From Bacteroides sp. (lineage in GTDB: Bacteria; Bacteroidota; Bacteroidia; Bacteroidales; Bacteroidaceae), in assembly GCF_030151085.1 (NCBI RefSeq), contig NZ_JASLER010000096.1:1-46135 (forward strand): a stretch of 46,135 nt of DNA. Reading direction: 5' to 3'. Position 1 is the stretch's first letter. Each line of letters begins with the position of its first letter. A model generated the notes under the pieces. The model was not told where the DNA came from and did no database searches. It saw only the letters and a program-made list of their open reading frames with translations. The position numbers and the translations under genes were made by a program. This document shows, piece by piece, positions 18,076 through 26,631 of the stretch.

Positions 18076-21000
18076 ATGAAATCGTTTAGCATTATACTTC
18101 TGAACTTACTGTTACCGATACTGTTATTTGCGGCGCCGGGTGACTTCCGATTTCGACGCTTCTCGGTGGAGGATGGTGTATCGTCTAACTCCGTGCGTGC
18201 TATTCTGCAAGATAAATATGGCTTTCTATGGTTTGGAACAGATGATGGGCTAAACCGCTATGATGGTACTACTGTAAAACTATACAAACTTAATATTCCC
18301 GGCTCGAATGAATATGTCTCTGCTTTATTCGATGCCGGCGAAAAAATCTGGATTGGTACAGATAGTGGACTGTATCTTTTTGATTATGAAACCGAAGCAT
18401 TCACCTCTTTCTTAGTAACTACTTCCCGGCAGGTAAGCATTACCTGTACAGTGAACAATATCACAGAAGATAAAGATGGTAACCTATGGTTCTCTACTGT
18501 GGGGCAGGGAATATTCAGATACAGTCAGAAGAATAATATTTTGGAACAGTATGAGTTCAAAAGTGCTAACGGATTAATGGCGAGTGTAATGGTTGATAGT
18601 GAGAATCAGATATGGACCATTACCAATTGGGGGAGTCCGAGTGTAGCCAAATTGAATAAAGCCGAGAATAAGTTTGAACCATTCAATCTTCAATATGAGA
18701 CTACCGGACATAATTCCAGTTCTTTAGCCATTCTGGAAGATTCGTCTCATACACTTTGGCTAGGGACTTGGGATTGTGGCTTGCAGAAGTTAGATAAGTA
18801 TACCGGAAAGGTGACCACATACCTGCATCCTACTGGCTGTAAAGGGACCAAACATATCCATTCATTGATGGAATATGCACCCAATCAGTTGCTTATAGGA
18901 TCGGATGATGGACTTTTATTGTTTAATATGGCTACCGGTGAGCATCAGTTGTTTACTGAGAATGAGTCAGATCCCAATTCCCTATCCAACCGATTTGTTT
19001 ATCCTATTGTAAAAGATAGAGAAGGGGGCGTGTGGATTGGCACTTATTATGGAGGAGTAAACTACATTCCGGCCAATAACGGACAGTTCGAAAGTTTCGC
19101 TCACTCACGTTATTCCAATTCAGTCAGCGGGACTGTTATCAGCGGTTTCTGCGAAGATGCTCGTGGAAAAATCTGGATAGCCTCGGATGATGGTGGATTG
19201 AACTGTTATTCACCCAAAGATAAGCAATTTACCCATTACTTGCCTAATGAAAATTGTAACTGCTTATCTTATCATAATGTGCATGCGCTTTGTATGGACA
19301 ATGATAATCTATGGATCGGTACGTATACAGGTGGAGTCAATGTGCTGAATACAAAAAATGGTGTTTTTAAGGTGTATTCCACCAACCAAGACGACCTTTC
19401 TACCTTGGATGGTAGTAGTTCGTATAGTATCTTCAAAGATAGAAAAGAAAGAATTTGGGTCGCATCTATGTCAGGAATCAACTTGTATAACCGACAGGAA
19501 GATAACTTTATCCGTGTAAAGACGCTTGGTGCGTTGACCATAGACATCGATGAAGATCGGGAAGGAAACCTTTGGTTTTCGACTCAGGGCAGAGGATTGT
19601 TTAAATACGATCCTGAAATGCAAATCTGGCAGAACTATACCGATACCGGTAAAGCCGGTGACTTGAAGAACAATCAGGTGAATTGCACCCACGTAGATAG
19701 TACTGGTGATATGTGGGTAGGAACTATGGCAGGACTTTATAAGTACAATGTCAATAAAGATGTATTTGAGCAAATTTCATTAGAAATCCCCAGCCGGAAT
19801 ATTTGTAGTATTATTGAAGACCAAGGTGTCTTGTGGTTGACCACCACTCGCGGATTAGTACGCTATACTCCTAAAGAAGGCAGTCAGGTATTTACTAAAA
19901 GCGATGGGTTGCAAAGCGAGCAATTTCTTCCGAATTCTGCATTGAAGGCTTCTGATGGGAAAATTTATATAGGTTCGGTAAGTGGCTTCAATGCCTTCTA
20001 TCCTTATCAGATTAAAATGAATAAAGTGATTCCTCCGGTCGTTATAACCGGCTTGGAGGTTTTCAATAAGGAAATCAGAATTGGAGATGAAATACTGCCG
20101 AAAGCGCTGAATCAGATGGAACAATTAGATCTTTCGTACAAGGACAATGTGGTCAGTTTGCTTTACGCTTCGTTAAGTTATTGTACGCCGGAGAAAAACC
20201 GATATGCTTATATGTTGGTAGGTTTCGATAAAGACTGGAACTACGTAGGTTCGCAGAATAAGGCGACTTATACGAATCTGCCTCCAGGAACATATATCTT
20301 CAAAGTGAGGGCTACCAACAACGATGGAGTCTGGAACGAGGAGGAGGCAAATCTAAAAATCGTGATTCATCCGCCATTTTATTGGAATACATTCTCTAAA
20401 ATACTATATTTCATTCTTTTGTGTATAGCTCTCACTTTCTTTATCCGTTTCCTGCTGAGGCGTTCAGAGAAGAAACATACGGCAGAGATTACTCAACTGA
20501 ACGTAAATAAAGAAAAAGAGGTACATGAGGCGAAAATTAAATTCTTCACGATGATTGCACATGAAATTCGTACCCCTGTATCGTTGATTATAGGACCTTT
20601 GGAGAAGATCATGAAGTCGTCCATACAGATGCCGGAAGCGTTGCATAATGATTTGAGCATTATCGACCGCAATAGTCAACGGTTGCTGTTCCTTGTTAAT
20701 CAATTGCTTGATTTCCGCAAGGTAGAACAGGAAGGTATGGTGATGAAATATACATCACAGAACATTTGTCAGTTGCTCGAAGCGGTATGTGTACGATTTA
20801 AACCTTTCATTACCCAACATGATGCACATTTGGAAGTAAAATATCCCGATGCCGATTTTACGGCAATGGTAGATAGCGAAGCCGTTACCAAACTGATAAG
20901 CAACCTGTTGACTAATGCCAGTAAATATACTAAAGATAAAGTAGTCCTGTCGTGTACAGTGCAGCCCGAGCAACATACATTTGCTATCCGGGTTACTGAT

Positions 21001-22062
21001 AACGGAATCGGAATCAGCAAGGAAGAGCAGCAGAAAATCTTCAAACCTTTTTATCAGGCTATGGACAATAAACCCGGTACCGGTATCGGACTTAGTATCG
21101 TAAAGAGTATTGTAGAATTGCATAATGGCTGTATTGAAGTTGAATCTGAGGTTGGCAAAGGTTCTTCTTTTATTGTAACGTTTCCCATAGAACAGTCAGT
21201 TGCCACAGCGCAGGAAGGAGAAGCCCGTGTTATCAACTCTATGCTGCCCGAAGATATCTTACAGGAAAGCTTACCGGCATCTACCACTAGAAATAAACCT
21301 GTGATGTTGATTGTAGATGATAACGAAGAAATGCTGAACTTCCTTTCAAGTAGCTTCTCCAATCAATATTCCATCCTGACGGCAGAAGATGGAGTAGAAG
21401 CTTTGGAGAAGTTGAAAGAAAACGATGTCACTCTGATTGTGAGTGATTGGATGATGCCTCGTATGGATGGAGTTGAGTTTTGTAAGACACTACGTTCCGA
21501 CCAGGCTATCAGCCATATTCCATTCATCTTGTTGACGGCGAAAACAGATCTCACCTCGAAGATAGAAGGCATGGATTGCGGTGCGGACGCTTATATCGAG
21601 AAACCTTTCTCTGTGCAATATCTGGAAGCGTGTATCAAGAATCTTCTCGATTTGCGTAACTTGTTGCGTCAGAAATTCTCTAAAATGCCGATGGTACCAT
21701 TGAACAGTATAGCCAGCAATACGGTGGATAATAAATTCCTTACCCGCATCAACGAAATCATAGAAGCGAATTTCTCTAATCCTGAATTGACCGTTGACTT
21801 CTTGGCGGAACAGTTGTGCATCAGCCGCTCCGGACTATTTGCGAAGATCAAGACATTAGCCAATATTACTCCGAATGAACTGATTCAGATTGTACGCTTG
21901 AAGAAGGCTGCGACTTTGCTGACAGAAAATAAATACCGCATTAACGAAATCTGCTACATGGTTGGTTTCAATAACCCGTCTTATTTCGCGAAATGTTTCC
22001 AGAAGCAGTTTGGAATAAAGCCGGGAGAGTTTGTTAGTGCAAAAACGTTAGAAAACAGTTAG
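18076..22062 (+). CDS. Hybrid two-component system sensor/regulator (PUL 1)
   Basis: This 1328-aa inner-membrane protein has all the parts of a Bacteroides HTCS. In order: signal peptide, periplasmic beta-propeller repeats (GFLWFGTDDGLNRYDG and similar) with a Y_Y_Y domain, a membrane segment near 775-795, HisKA with His829 (AHEIRTP), HATPase (NLLTNASKYT, DNGIGI, GTGIGLS), receiver with Asp1124 (VSDWMMP), and an AraC-type HTH at about 1215-1325. It should sense a PUL 1 oligosaccharide in the periplasm and activate the divergent GH97 and GH127-susCD promoters. It is the last gene of PUL 1. Confidence 0.96.
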   Translation: MKSFSIILLNLLLPILLFAAPGDFRFRRFSVEDGVSSNSVRAILQDKYGFLWFGTDDGLNRYDGTTVKLYKLNIPGSNEYVSALFDAGEKIWIGTDSGLYLFDYETEAFTSFLVTTSRQVSITCTVNNITEDKDGNLWFSTVGQGIFRYSQKNNILEQYEFKSANGLMASVMVDSENQIWTITNWGSPSVAKLNKAENKFEPFNLQYETTGHNSSSLAILEDSSHTLWLGTWDCGLQKLDKYTGKVTTYLHPTGCKGTKHIHSLMEYAPNQLLIGSDDGLLLFNMATGEHQLFTENESDPNSLSNRFVYPIVKDREGGVWIGTYYGGVNYIPANNGQFESFAHSRYSNSVSGTVISGFCEDARGKIWIASDDGGLNCYSPKDKQFTHYLPNENCNCLSYHNVHALCMDNDNLWIGTYTGGVNVLNTKNGVFKVYSTNQDDLSTLDGSSSYSIFKDRKERIWVASMSGINLYNRQEDNFIRVKTLGALTIDIDEDREGNLWFSTQGRGLFKYDPEMQIWQNYTDTGKAGDLKNNQVNCTHVDSTGDMWVGTMAGLYKYNVNKDVFEQISLEIPSRNICSIIEDQGVLWLTTTRGLVRYTPKEGSQVFTKSDGLQSEQFLPNSALKASDGKIYIGSVSGFNAFYPYQIKMNKVIPPVVITGLEVFNKEIRIGDEILPKALNQMEQLDLSYKDNVVSLLYASLSYCTPEKNRYAYMLVGFDKDWNYVGSQNKATYTNLPPGTYIFKVRATNNDGVWNEEEANLKIVIHPPFYWNTFSKILYFILLCIALTFFIRFLLRRSEKKHTAEITQLNVNKEKEVHEAKIKFFTMIAHEIRTPVSLIIGPLEKIMKSSIQMPEALHNDLSIIDRNSQRLLFLVNQLLDFRKVEQEGMVMKYTSQNICQLLEAVCVRFKPFITQHDAHLEVKYPDADFTAMVDSEAVTKLISNLLTNASKYTKDKVVLSCTVQPEQHTFAIRVTDNGIGISKEEQQKIFKPFYQAMDNKPGTGIGLSIVKSIVELHNGCIEVESEVGKGSSFIVTFPIEQSVATAQEGEARVINSMLPEDILQESLPASTTRNKPVMLIVDDNEEMLNFLSSSFSNQYSILTAEDGVEALEKLKENDVTLIVSDWMMPRMDGVEFCKTLRSDQAISHIPFILLTAKTDLTSKIEGMDCGADAYIEKPFSVQYLEACIKNLLDLRNLLRQKFSKMPMVPLNSIASNTVDNKFLTRINEIIEANFSNPELTVDFLAEQLCISRSGLFAKIKTLANITPNELIQIVRLKKAATLLTENKYRINEICYMVGFNNPSYFAKCFQKQFGIKPGEFVSAKTLENS

Positions 22063-22092
22063 TTCTTGCATTGTAGTCTCTTTGAAAATCTT

Positions 22093-22100
22093 TATATTTG
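22093..22100 (+). promoter_or_regulatory. -7 box of the guaA-like gene
   Basis: TATATTTG is a perfect TAnnTTTG match, 48 bp before the ATG at 22149. A TTG at 22071-22073, 19 bp upstream, could serve as the -33 element. Confidence 0.6.
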
Positions 22101-22148
22101 CGCCCGAATAGAGCATGAATTAATTAATTTAAAATAAAAGAGAACCAA

Positions 22149-23456
22149 ATGAAACAGGATATGATTGTTATCCTTGACTTAGGTAGTCATGAAAATACGG
22201 TATTGGCTCGTGCCATCCGCGCGTTAGGTGTTTACAGTGAAATCTATCCTCACGATATCACAGTGGAGGAGTTGAAAGCATTACCCAACGTAAAGGGTAT
22301 TATCATCAATGGTGGACCGTGTAATGTAATTGACGGCGTTGCCATTGACGTTAATCCGGGCATTTATTCATTAGGCATTCCCGTAATGGCTGCCGGACAT
22401 GATAAAGCTACTTGTGCAGTGAAACTTGCTGCATTTACCGATGACATTGAAGCTATCAAGTCAGCAGTTAAATCGTTTGTTTTTGATACTTGCAAGGCTG
22501 AGGCTAACTGGAACATGACGAACTTCGTTAACGACCAGATTGAATTGGTTAAGCGTCAGGTAGGCGACAAGAAAGTGTTACTTGCACTTTCGGGTGGTGT
22601 AGACAGCTCTGTAGTGGCAGCTCTGCTTCTGAAAGCTATCGGAGATAACTTGGTATGCGTGCATGTAAATCATGGCTTGATGCGTAAGGGTGAATCAGAA
22701 GATGTAGTCGAGATGTTTGGCAATCAACTGAAAGCCAATCTTATTTATGTAGATGTAACCGACCGCTTCCTTGATAAGTTGGCAGGCATAGAAGATCCCG
22801 AACAGAAGCGTAAGATCATCGGTGGCGAGTTTATCCGTGTATTCGAAGAAGAAGCTCGTAAACTGGATGGTATCGACTTCTTGGGTCAAGGCACTATCTA
22901 TCCCGACATTGTAGAAAGCGGAACGAAGACTGCCAAAATGGTGAAATCACATCACAACGTAGGTGGTCTGCCCGAAGATCTTCAATTCCAACTCGTAGAG
23001 CCGTTGCGCCAGTTATTCAAAGACGAAGTACGCGCTTGCGGTCTTGAACTGGGTTTGCCGTACGAAATGGTTTACCGCCAACCGTTCCCCGGACCGGGTT
23101 TGGGTGTACGTTGTTTAGGTGCTATTACCCGCGACCGTTTGGAAGCTGTACGTGAAGCTGACGCTATCTTGCGTGAAGAGTTCCGTATAGCCGGATTGGA
23201 TAAGAAGGTATGGCAATATTTCACCGTAGTGCCTGACTTCAAATCAGTAGGTGTACGCGATAATGCCCGCTCTTTCGAATGGCCGGTTATCATTCGTGCC
23301 GTCAATACTGTAGATGCTATGACTGCTACCATCGAACCGGTAGAATGGCCTATCCTGATGAAGATTACTGATCGAATCTTGAAAGAAGTGAAGAACGTAA
23401 ACCGTGTTTGTTACGATATGTCGCCGAAACCGAATGCTACGATAGAGTGGGAGTAG
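22149..23456 (+). CDS. guaA: GMP synthase with a degenerate, shortened amidotransferase domain
   Basis: The ATP-pyrophosphatase and dimerisation parts are intact: LALSGGVDSS (SGGVDSS at 148-154), GQGTIYPDIVESG, KSHHNVGGLPED, PFPGPGLGVR and the C-terminal KPNATIEWE. The N-terminal domain is not. At 435 aa it is about 80-90 residues shorter than ordinary GuaA. The segment where the catalytic Cys motif (G-C-Y-G) should be reads PVMAAGHDKA, and the GVQFHPE region with the catalytic His and Glu is absent. XMP to GMP conversion is thus likely to use free ammonia or a separate glutaminase. The frame is continuous, so this is not a frameshift product. Its last 20 bp overlap the convergent sensor kinase gene. 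Confidence 0.85.
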   Translation: MKQDMIVILDLGSHENTVLARAIRALGVYSEIYPHDITVEELKALPNVKGIIINGGPCNVIDGVAIDVNPGIYSLGIPVMAAGHDKATCAVKLAAFTDDIEAIKSAVKSFVFDTCKAEANWNMTNFVNDQIELVKRQVGDKKVLLALSGGVDSSVVAALLLKAIGDNLVCVHVNHGLMRKGESEDVVEMFGNQLKANLIYVDVTDRFLDKLAGIEDPEQKRKIIGGEFIRVFEEEARKLDGIDFLGQGTIYPDIVESGTKTAKMVKSHHNVGGLPEDLQFQLVEPLRQLFKDEVRACGLELGLPYEMVYRQPFPGPGLGVRCLGAITRDRLEAVREADAILREEFRIAGLDKKVWQYFTVVPDFKSVGVRDNARSFEWPVIIRAVNTVDAMTATIEPVEWPILMKITDRILKEVKNVNRVCYDMSPKPNATIEWE

Positions 23457-24462
23457 CCCCTATAAGTTCTGTTTGAATAAACGGAATCTTTACAACAAAC
23501 ATTTTTTCATTGCCTGTAACGTCAATATGTCTGCCATACAAGGCGTATTGATGTTGCAGGTTTTTTAATCCCATTCTGTTGGCTGTGACCTCGTTGCGCA
23601 GCTGAAGATTATTACTAACCGTAATTCCCCCTTCGCTCACCGATATACGAATGATTAACGGAGACTTCCGTGTACTGATATTGTGCTTGATGGCATTCTC
23701 CACAAGCATCTGTATACTTGCCGGTATTACTAACCGGTGACAATATGCCGGATTATCTTCTATCTCTACTTGTAGCGAATCTTCGAAACGTATGTATTCC
23801 AGATACAAATACGACTCTACAAATGACAGTTCTTCTTGCAGACTAACGTGCGGTTGCTCGTGCGTGGTGAGCAGATAGCGATAAACAGTCGATAGCTTTT
23901 TAGCGAATAGATTTGTCTTTTTAGGATCTTGATAAGCCAGTGAAGCCAATACATTCAGGCTGTTAAACAAAAAATGAGGGTTAATCTGATTCTTCAATAC
24001 TTCGAATTGATACAAAGCCTTTTCCTTCTCAATTGTAGCCAACCGATTTTCTACATCAGCCTGCTGCAAGTGATAAAAGAAAATCTCTATTTGTAAAACA
24101 GCTATCCAGTTCCAAGGGATGACTGCCAAAACACTTTTCATGATGTCTGTTACAGGAATGTGGTCACTGAAAAACAAAATATTCAGAATAGCGACTAATG
24201 AAGTGGATGTTAGAGTTGTCAATGCAAGATCGATAAAGATTCTGAAAGCCTTGTTCCGGGTCTTCATCTTCTGATATATCACATTGATAATTCCAAAATC
24301 AATGAATCCAAGGACAATGCACAGGGGAAGGTTGATGAGAAACTGAAAGATGATATTCGTATATAGCGGCCGTCCACTGACCACATTGTAAATGCATTCG
24401 AAAGAAAACAATGAGATAGATATGGTCAGAATAAAAAGTACGATGTATTTTTTGTGTTTCAT
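23437..24462 (-). CDS. LytS-type sensor histidine kinase
   Basis: I choose ATG 24462 (341 aa). It follows GGGGAGG by a few bases and overlaps the upstream regulator's TGA as ATGA; an in-frame ATG at 24483 would add seven residues. About four membrane segments fill the first 130 residues. Then comes the His_kinase signature NQINPHFLFNSLNVL with the phospho-accepting His, and a HATPase domain (LVENAIKHN, NRMGLKNLQ). It pairs with the LytTR regulator encoded just upstream, and translational coupling is likely. The stimulus is unknown. Confidence 0.93.
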   Translation of the reverse strand: MKHKKYIVLFILTISISLFSFECIYNVVSGRPLYTNIIFQFLINLPLCIVLGFIDFGIINVIYQKMKTRNKAFRIFIDLALTTLTSTSLVAILNILFFSDHIPVTDIMKSVLAVIPWNWIAVLQIEIFFYHLQQADVENRLATIEKEKALYQFEVLKNQINPHFLFNSLNVLASLAYQDPKKTNLFAKKLSTVYRYLLTTHEQPHVSLQEELSFVESYLYLEYIRFEDSLQVEIEDNPAYCHRLVIPASIQMLVENAIKHNISTRKSPLIIRISVSEGGITVSNNLQLRNEVTANRMGLKNLQHQYALYGRHIDVTGNEKMFVVKIPFIQTELIGATPTLS

Positions 24463-25220
24463 AATACCTCCCCATTCATCCATTTTAGATAATTGTCCAC
24501 CCGGCTACGACTTACTGTTACTTCGTGCGGGCATTCGGGCGAGAATTGGAGCTTTAGCCGTCCTCCGAAATACTTGGACGTTTTGCGGATTGCTTTAATA
24601 CTGGAGATGCAATTCCTCGACACCCGAAAGAATATACTCTTGTCCAGTATTGCCTCGAGCTGGTCCAATGTGTAGTTAATGATGTATCTCTTTCCGACTA
24701 ATAGATGCAGATAAACATATTTCTCTTCGCTATAGAAAAAGGCAATCTCGCCGGCTTCCACATAATGGAAGTTGTCGCCTACCTGAATCAGAAAGCGGCT
24801 TTTTTTAGTAACTTTCAGGTATTCCTCTTTCAGTAACTTATATTGGGGCATAGCCGGGTATAGCATTTGATTGCGTTCGAACTTGCACAAGGCTGTTTCC
24901 AAGTCTTGCTCTTCAATGGGCTTCAGCAAGTAATCAATACCGTTTACTTTGAATGCCTTGATGGCATATTCATCGTATGCGGTTGTGAAAATCACAGGTA
25001 TATCTACCGGGTATTGCTCGAATATTTCGAAGCTAAGCCCGTCGGACAAGCGTATATCGACAATGAGCAAGTCTATTACACTTTGTTTCAGTAACAGGAC
25101 GGCTTGCTCAATACTGTCTGCCCAACCTACCAACAGATAATCCGGCCTTATGCTTTGTATCATTCGCTTCATCTCTTCGTAGGCAAAGCGCTCGTCTTCT
25201 ATAATTAAATATCTTCTCAT
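24459..25220 (-). CDS. LytTR-family response regulator
   Basis: This 253-aa protein has a receiver domain (IIEDERFAYEEM, LLIVDIRLSDG with the acceptor Asp, FTTAYDEYAIKAF, DYLLKP) and a C-terminal LytTR DNA-binding domain (about 140-245, RVSRNCISSIKAI). It is the first gene of a two-gene operon with the sensor kinase, overlapping it by 4 bp. LytTR proteins bind paired 9-bp boxes about 12-13 bp apart. Exactly such a pair lies at 26469-26499, upstream of the neighbouring barrel gene. Confidence 0.94.
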   Translation of the reverse strand: MRRYLIIEDERFAYEEMKRMIQSIRPDYLLVGWADSIEQAVLLLKQSVIDLLIVDIRLSDGLSFEIFEQYPVDIPVIFTTAYDEYAIKAFKVNGIDYLLKPIEEQDLETALCKFERNQMLYPAMPQYKLLKEEYLKVTKKSRFLIQVGDNFHYVEAGEIAFFYSEEKYVYLHLLVGKRYIINYTLDQLEAILDKSIFFRVSRNCISSIKAIRKTSKYFGGRLKLQFSPECPHEVTVSRSRVDNYLKWMNGEVL

Positions 25221-25259
25221 AAGTTATTGCTCTCCATCGAGGATTGTGTTTTCTTTGTC

Positions 25260-25267
25260 CAAAAGTA
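25260..25267 (-). promoter_or_regulatory. -7 box of the LytTR operon
   Basis: TACTTTTG on the minus strand is a perfect TAnnTTTG match, 39 bp upstream of the regulator's ATG at 25220. No clear -33 TTTG was found at the usual distance. Confidence 0.5.
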
Positions 25268-25329
25268 CAACTTATTATGATGAGGTGGTGCATTATGCAT
25301 TGTTTCAACTATTTATTTTAGGCGAAGTA

Positions 25330-26229
25330 TCAAAAGCCATAACGGATGCCGGAGATAAAGCGTAGTGATACACCAAACTCGCGGTCGCCCTTATTATCTT
25401 TAAAGCTATTGATAAATCCTTTAAGACTACGGTCGGTTATACTTATTCCACGTATCCAATTACCACCTATCCCCAAATAGATACTTGTCCTTTTATTGAT
25501 ATAATAAGATGGACTGATATACGACTTCAACATCATCATGGAATAAATTTGAGATTTCTCTTTTATGTTCATCACGGCGGACATGCCATCCATTTCAATG
25601 GCTGTCAGCTCTACCTTTATCTTTGGGGTCAACCATGTGGCAGCCGAAACTTTCATGCCGCTCGACATATCTACTTTAAATTCATACTTCCCCGTTTTTT
25701 GCCAGGAAAAATAGAGCATGGGCAGTATCATAGGGATGCCATACGAATTGGTCAGTCCTGCTCCGATTCCCAAATCGAGATTCTTCTTTAAATGGTAGAT
25801 GAAGACTACACCTCCATTGGCCAGCAGACTTCTTGATGTGATGTTATTGAGCGGGGCATAGACACCTGCACCTAACGAAGCAATGATGCTCCATCTCCCG
25901 GATAAAGGGCGGATGTGAGATAGGTTTAGACCGGCATTCAATATATTATCCGGATTCAGACTTTGGGCTTCTCCTCTGTTTTCGAGTACCCCCAGTTTAC
26001 TGTAAAGTGCCACAGACCATGCTCTTACCAGCCCTTTTTCAGTTTGTTTGACCGCAAAAGGTTGATTATATCCTCCTGATAAAATCAACAGATCTCCTGA
26101 GCCGTACTGTCCTCCGGCTTCGTCCCCAAGGGAGCTCGATGACATGTAATCACACCCTATCCAACCCTGCGCATAACTACTTGTCGAATACATAAACAGA
26201 CATAATACGACTTTAATAATCAGTTTCAT
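25330..26229 (-). CDS. Outer-membrane beta-barrel protein (DUF6268-like)
   Basis: This 299-aa protein starts with a signal peptide cut near SSYAQG. It then has alternating amphipathic strands and ends in a C-terminal Phe (GIRYGF), as outer-membrane barrels do. The opening and overall length fit the DUF6268 outer-membrane family, but I place it there only by resemblance. It lies directly upstream of the LytTR operon on the same strand, and its promoter carries two LytTR-type boxes. That suggests it is the main output of this two-component system. No enzymatic motif was seen. Confidence 0.65.
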   Translation of the reverse strand: MKLIIKVVLCLFMYSTSSYAQGWIGCDYMSSSSLGDEAGGQYGSGDLLILSGGYNQPFAVKQTEKGLVRAWSVALYSKLGVLENRGEAQSLNPDNILNAGLNLSHIRPLSGRWSIIASLGAGVYAPLNNITSRSLLANGGVVFIYHLKKNLDLGIGAGLTNSYGIPMILPMLYFSWQKTGKYEFKVDMSSGMKVSAATWLTPKIKVELTAIEMDGMSAVMNIKEKSQIYSMMMLKSYISPSYYINKRTSIYLGIGGNWIRGISITDRSLKGFINSFKDNKGDREFGVSLRFISGIRYGF

Positions 26230-26430
26230 AAAGCTTTGTTTTTCGGCAAAGGTAGTCGTGTGGGACGTTGGAAAGCAAGCTCTTGGCGATGAAACGTATT
26301 CTTGAAAGGATGGAATGCAGGATTCAAAGGACGAGTTGCAAAAGAAAGGTATGTTTGTAGTATTTGTGTTGCTATAACTAAACTACCGAATGAACGATGT
26401 TTTTTATTTATATACACCGTCTTTAATCTC

Positions 26431-26438
26431 CAAATATA
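26431..26438 (-). promoter_or_regulatory. -7 box of the barrel gene
   Basis: TATATTTG on the minus strand is a perfect TAnnTTTG match. It lies 30 bp from the nearer LytTR box, which puts that box next to the -33 region, as expected for activation. Confidence 0.65.
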
Positions 26439-26462
26439 CGTTATAAAACTTCGTCCTCCAAT

Positions 26463-26502
26463 TGCGGGCTGAACGGTTGCGATATGCGGGCTGAACGGTT
26501 GC
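26463..26502 (-). promoter_or_regulatory. Paired LytTR-type operator
   Basis: An 18-bp direct repeat (26463-26480 and 26485-26502) contains ACCGTTCAG twice on the minus strand, at 26469-26477 and 26491-26499. Each copy fits the published LytTR box [TA][AC][CA]GTTN[AG][TG] at every position. The starts are 22 bp apart, leaving a 13-bp spacer, which is the known geometry. The likely binder is the regulator at 24459-25220. Confidence 0.72.
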
Positions 26503-26631
26503 CAACTGTACCCCGTAGAGCCCGCAATTGTAAAACGAAGAAATCATTCTTGTATAGCTCTATTTTGTATGCTGCAAATGCATATTATCAACAATGGATA
26601 ATGGTAAATAGCTGCTATAATATTTTTTAGG

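Larger units (their letters stand above)
26230..26631. promoter_or_regulatory. Intergenic region carrying the barrel-gene promoter
   Basis: No convincing gene lies in these 402 bp. On the minus strand there are two LytTR-type boxes, an inverted repeat around them (26459-26470 with 26519-26530, 12 bp exact), a perfect -7 box, and a leader of about 195 nt before the ATG at 26229. The part near 26540-26631 is A/T-rich spacer after the PUL 2 binding-protein gene, with no clear terminator. Confidence 0.6.

Noticed and set aside
22149..23456. Frameshift as the cause of the short GuaA amidotransferase domain
   Set aside because: The frame is continuous and the flanking segments align on both sides of a clean gap, so a true deletion/divergence fits better.
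26226..26417. 63-codon leftward frame in the barrel-gene leader, ending in an ATGA overlap with the barrel gene
   Set aside because: It starts almost at the expected transcription start with no room for a ribosome site, and its composition does not look like a protein. A leader peptide is possible but unsupported.
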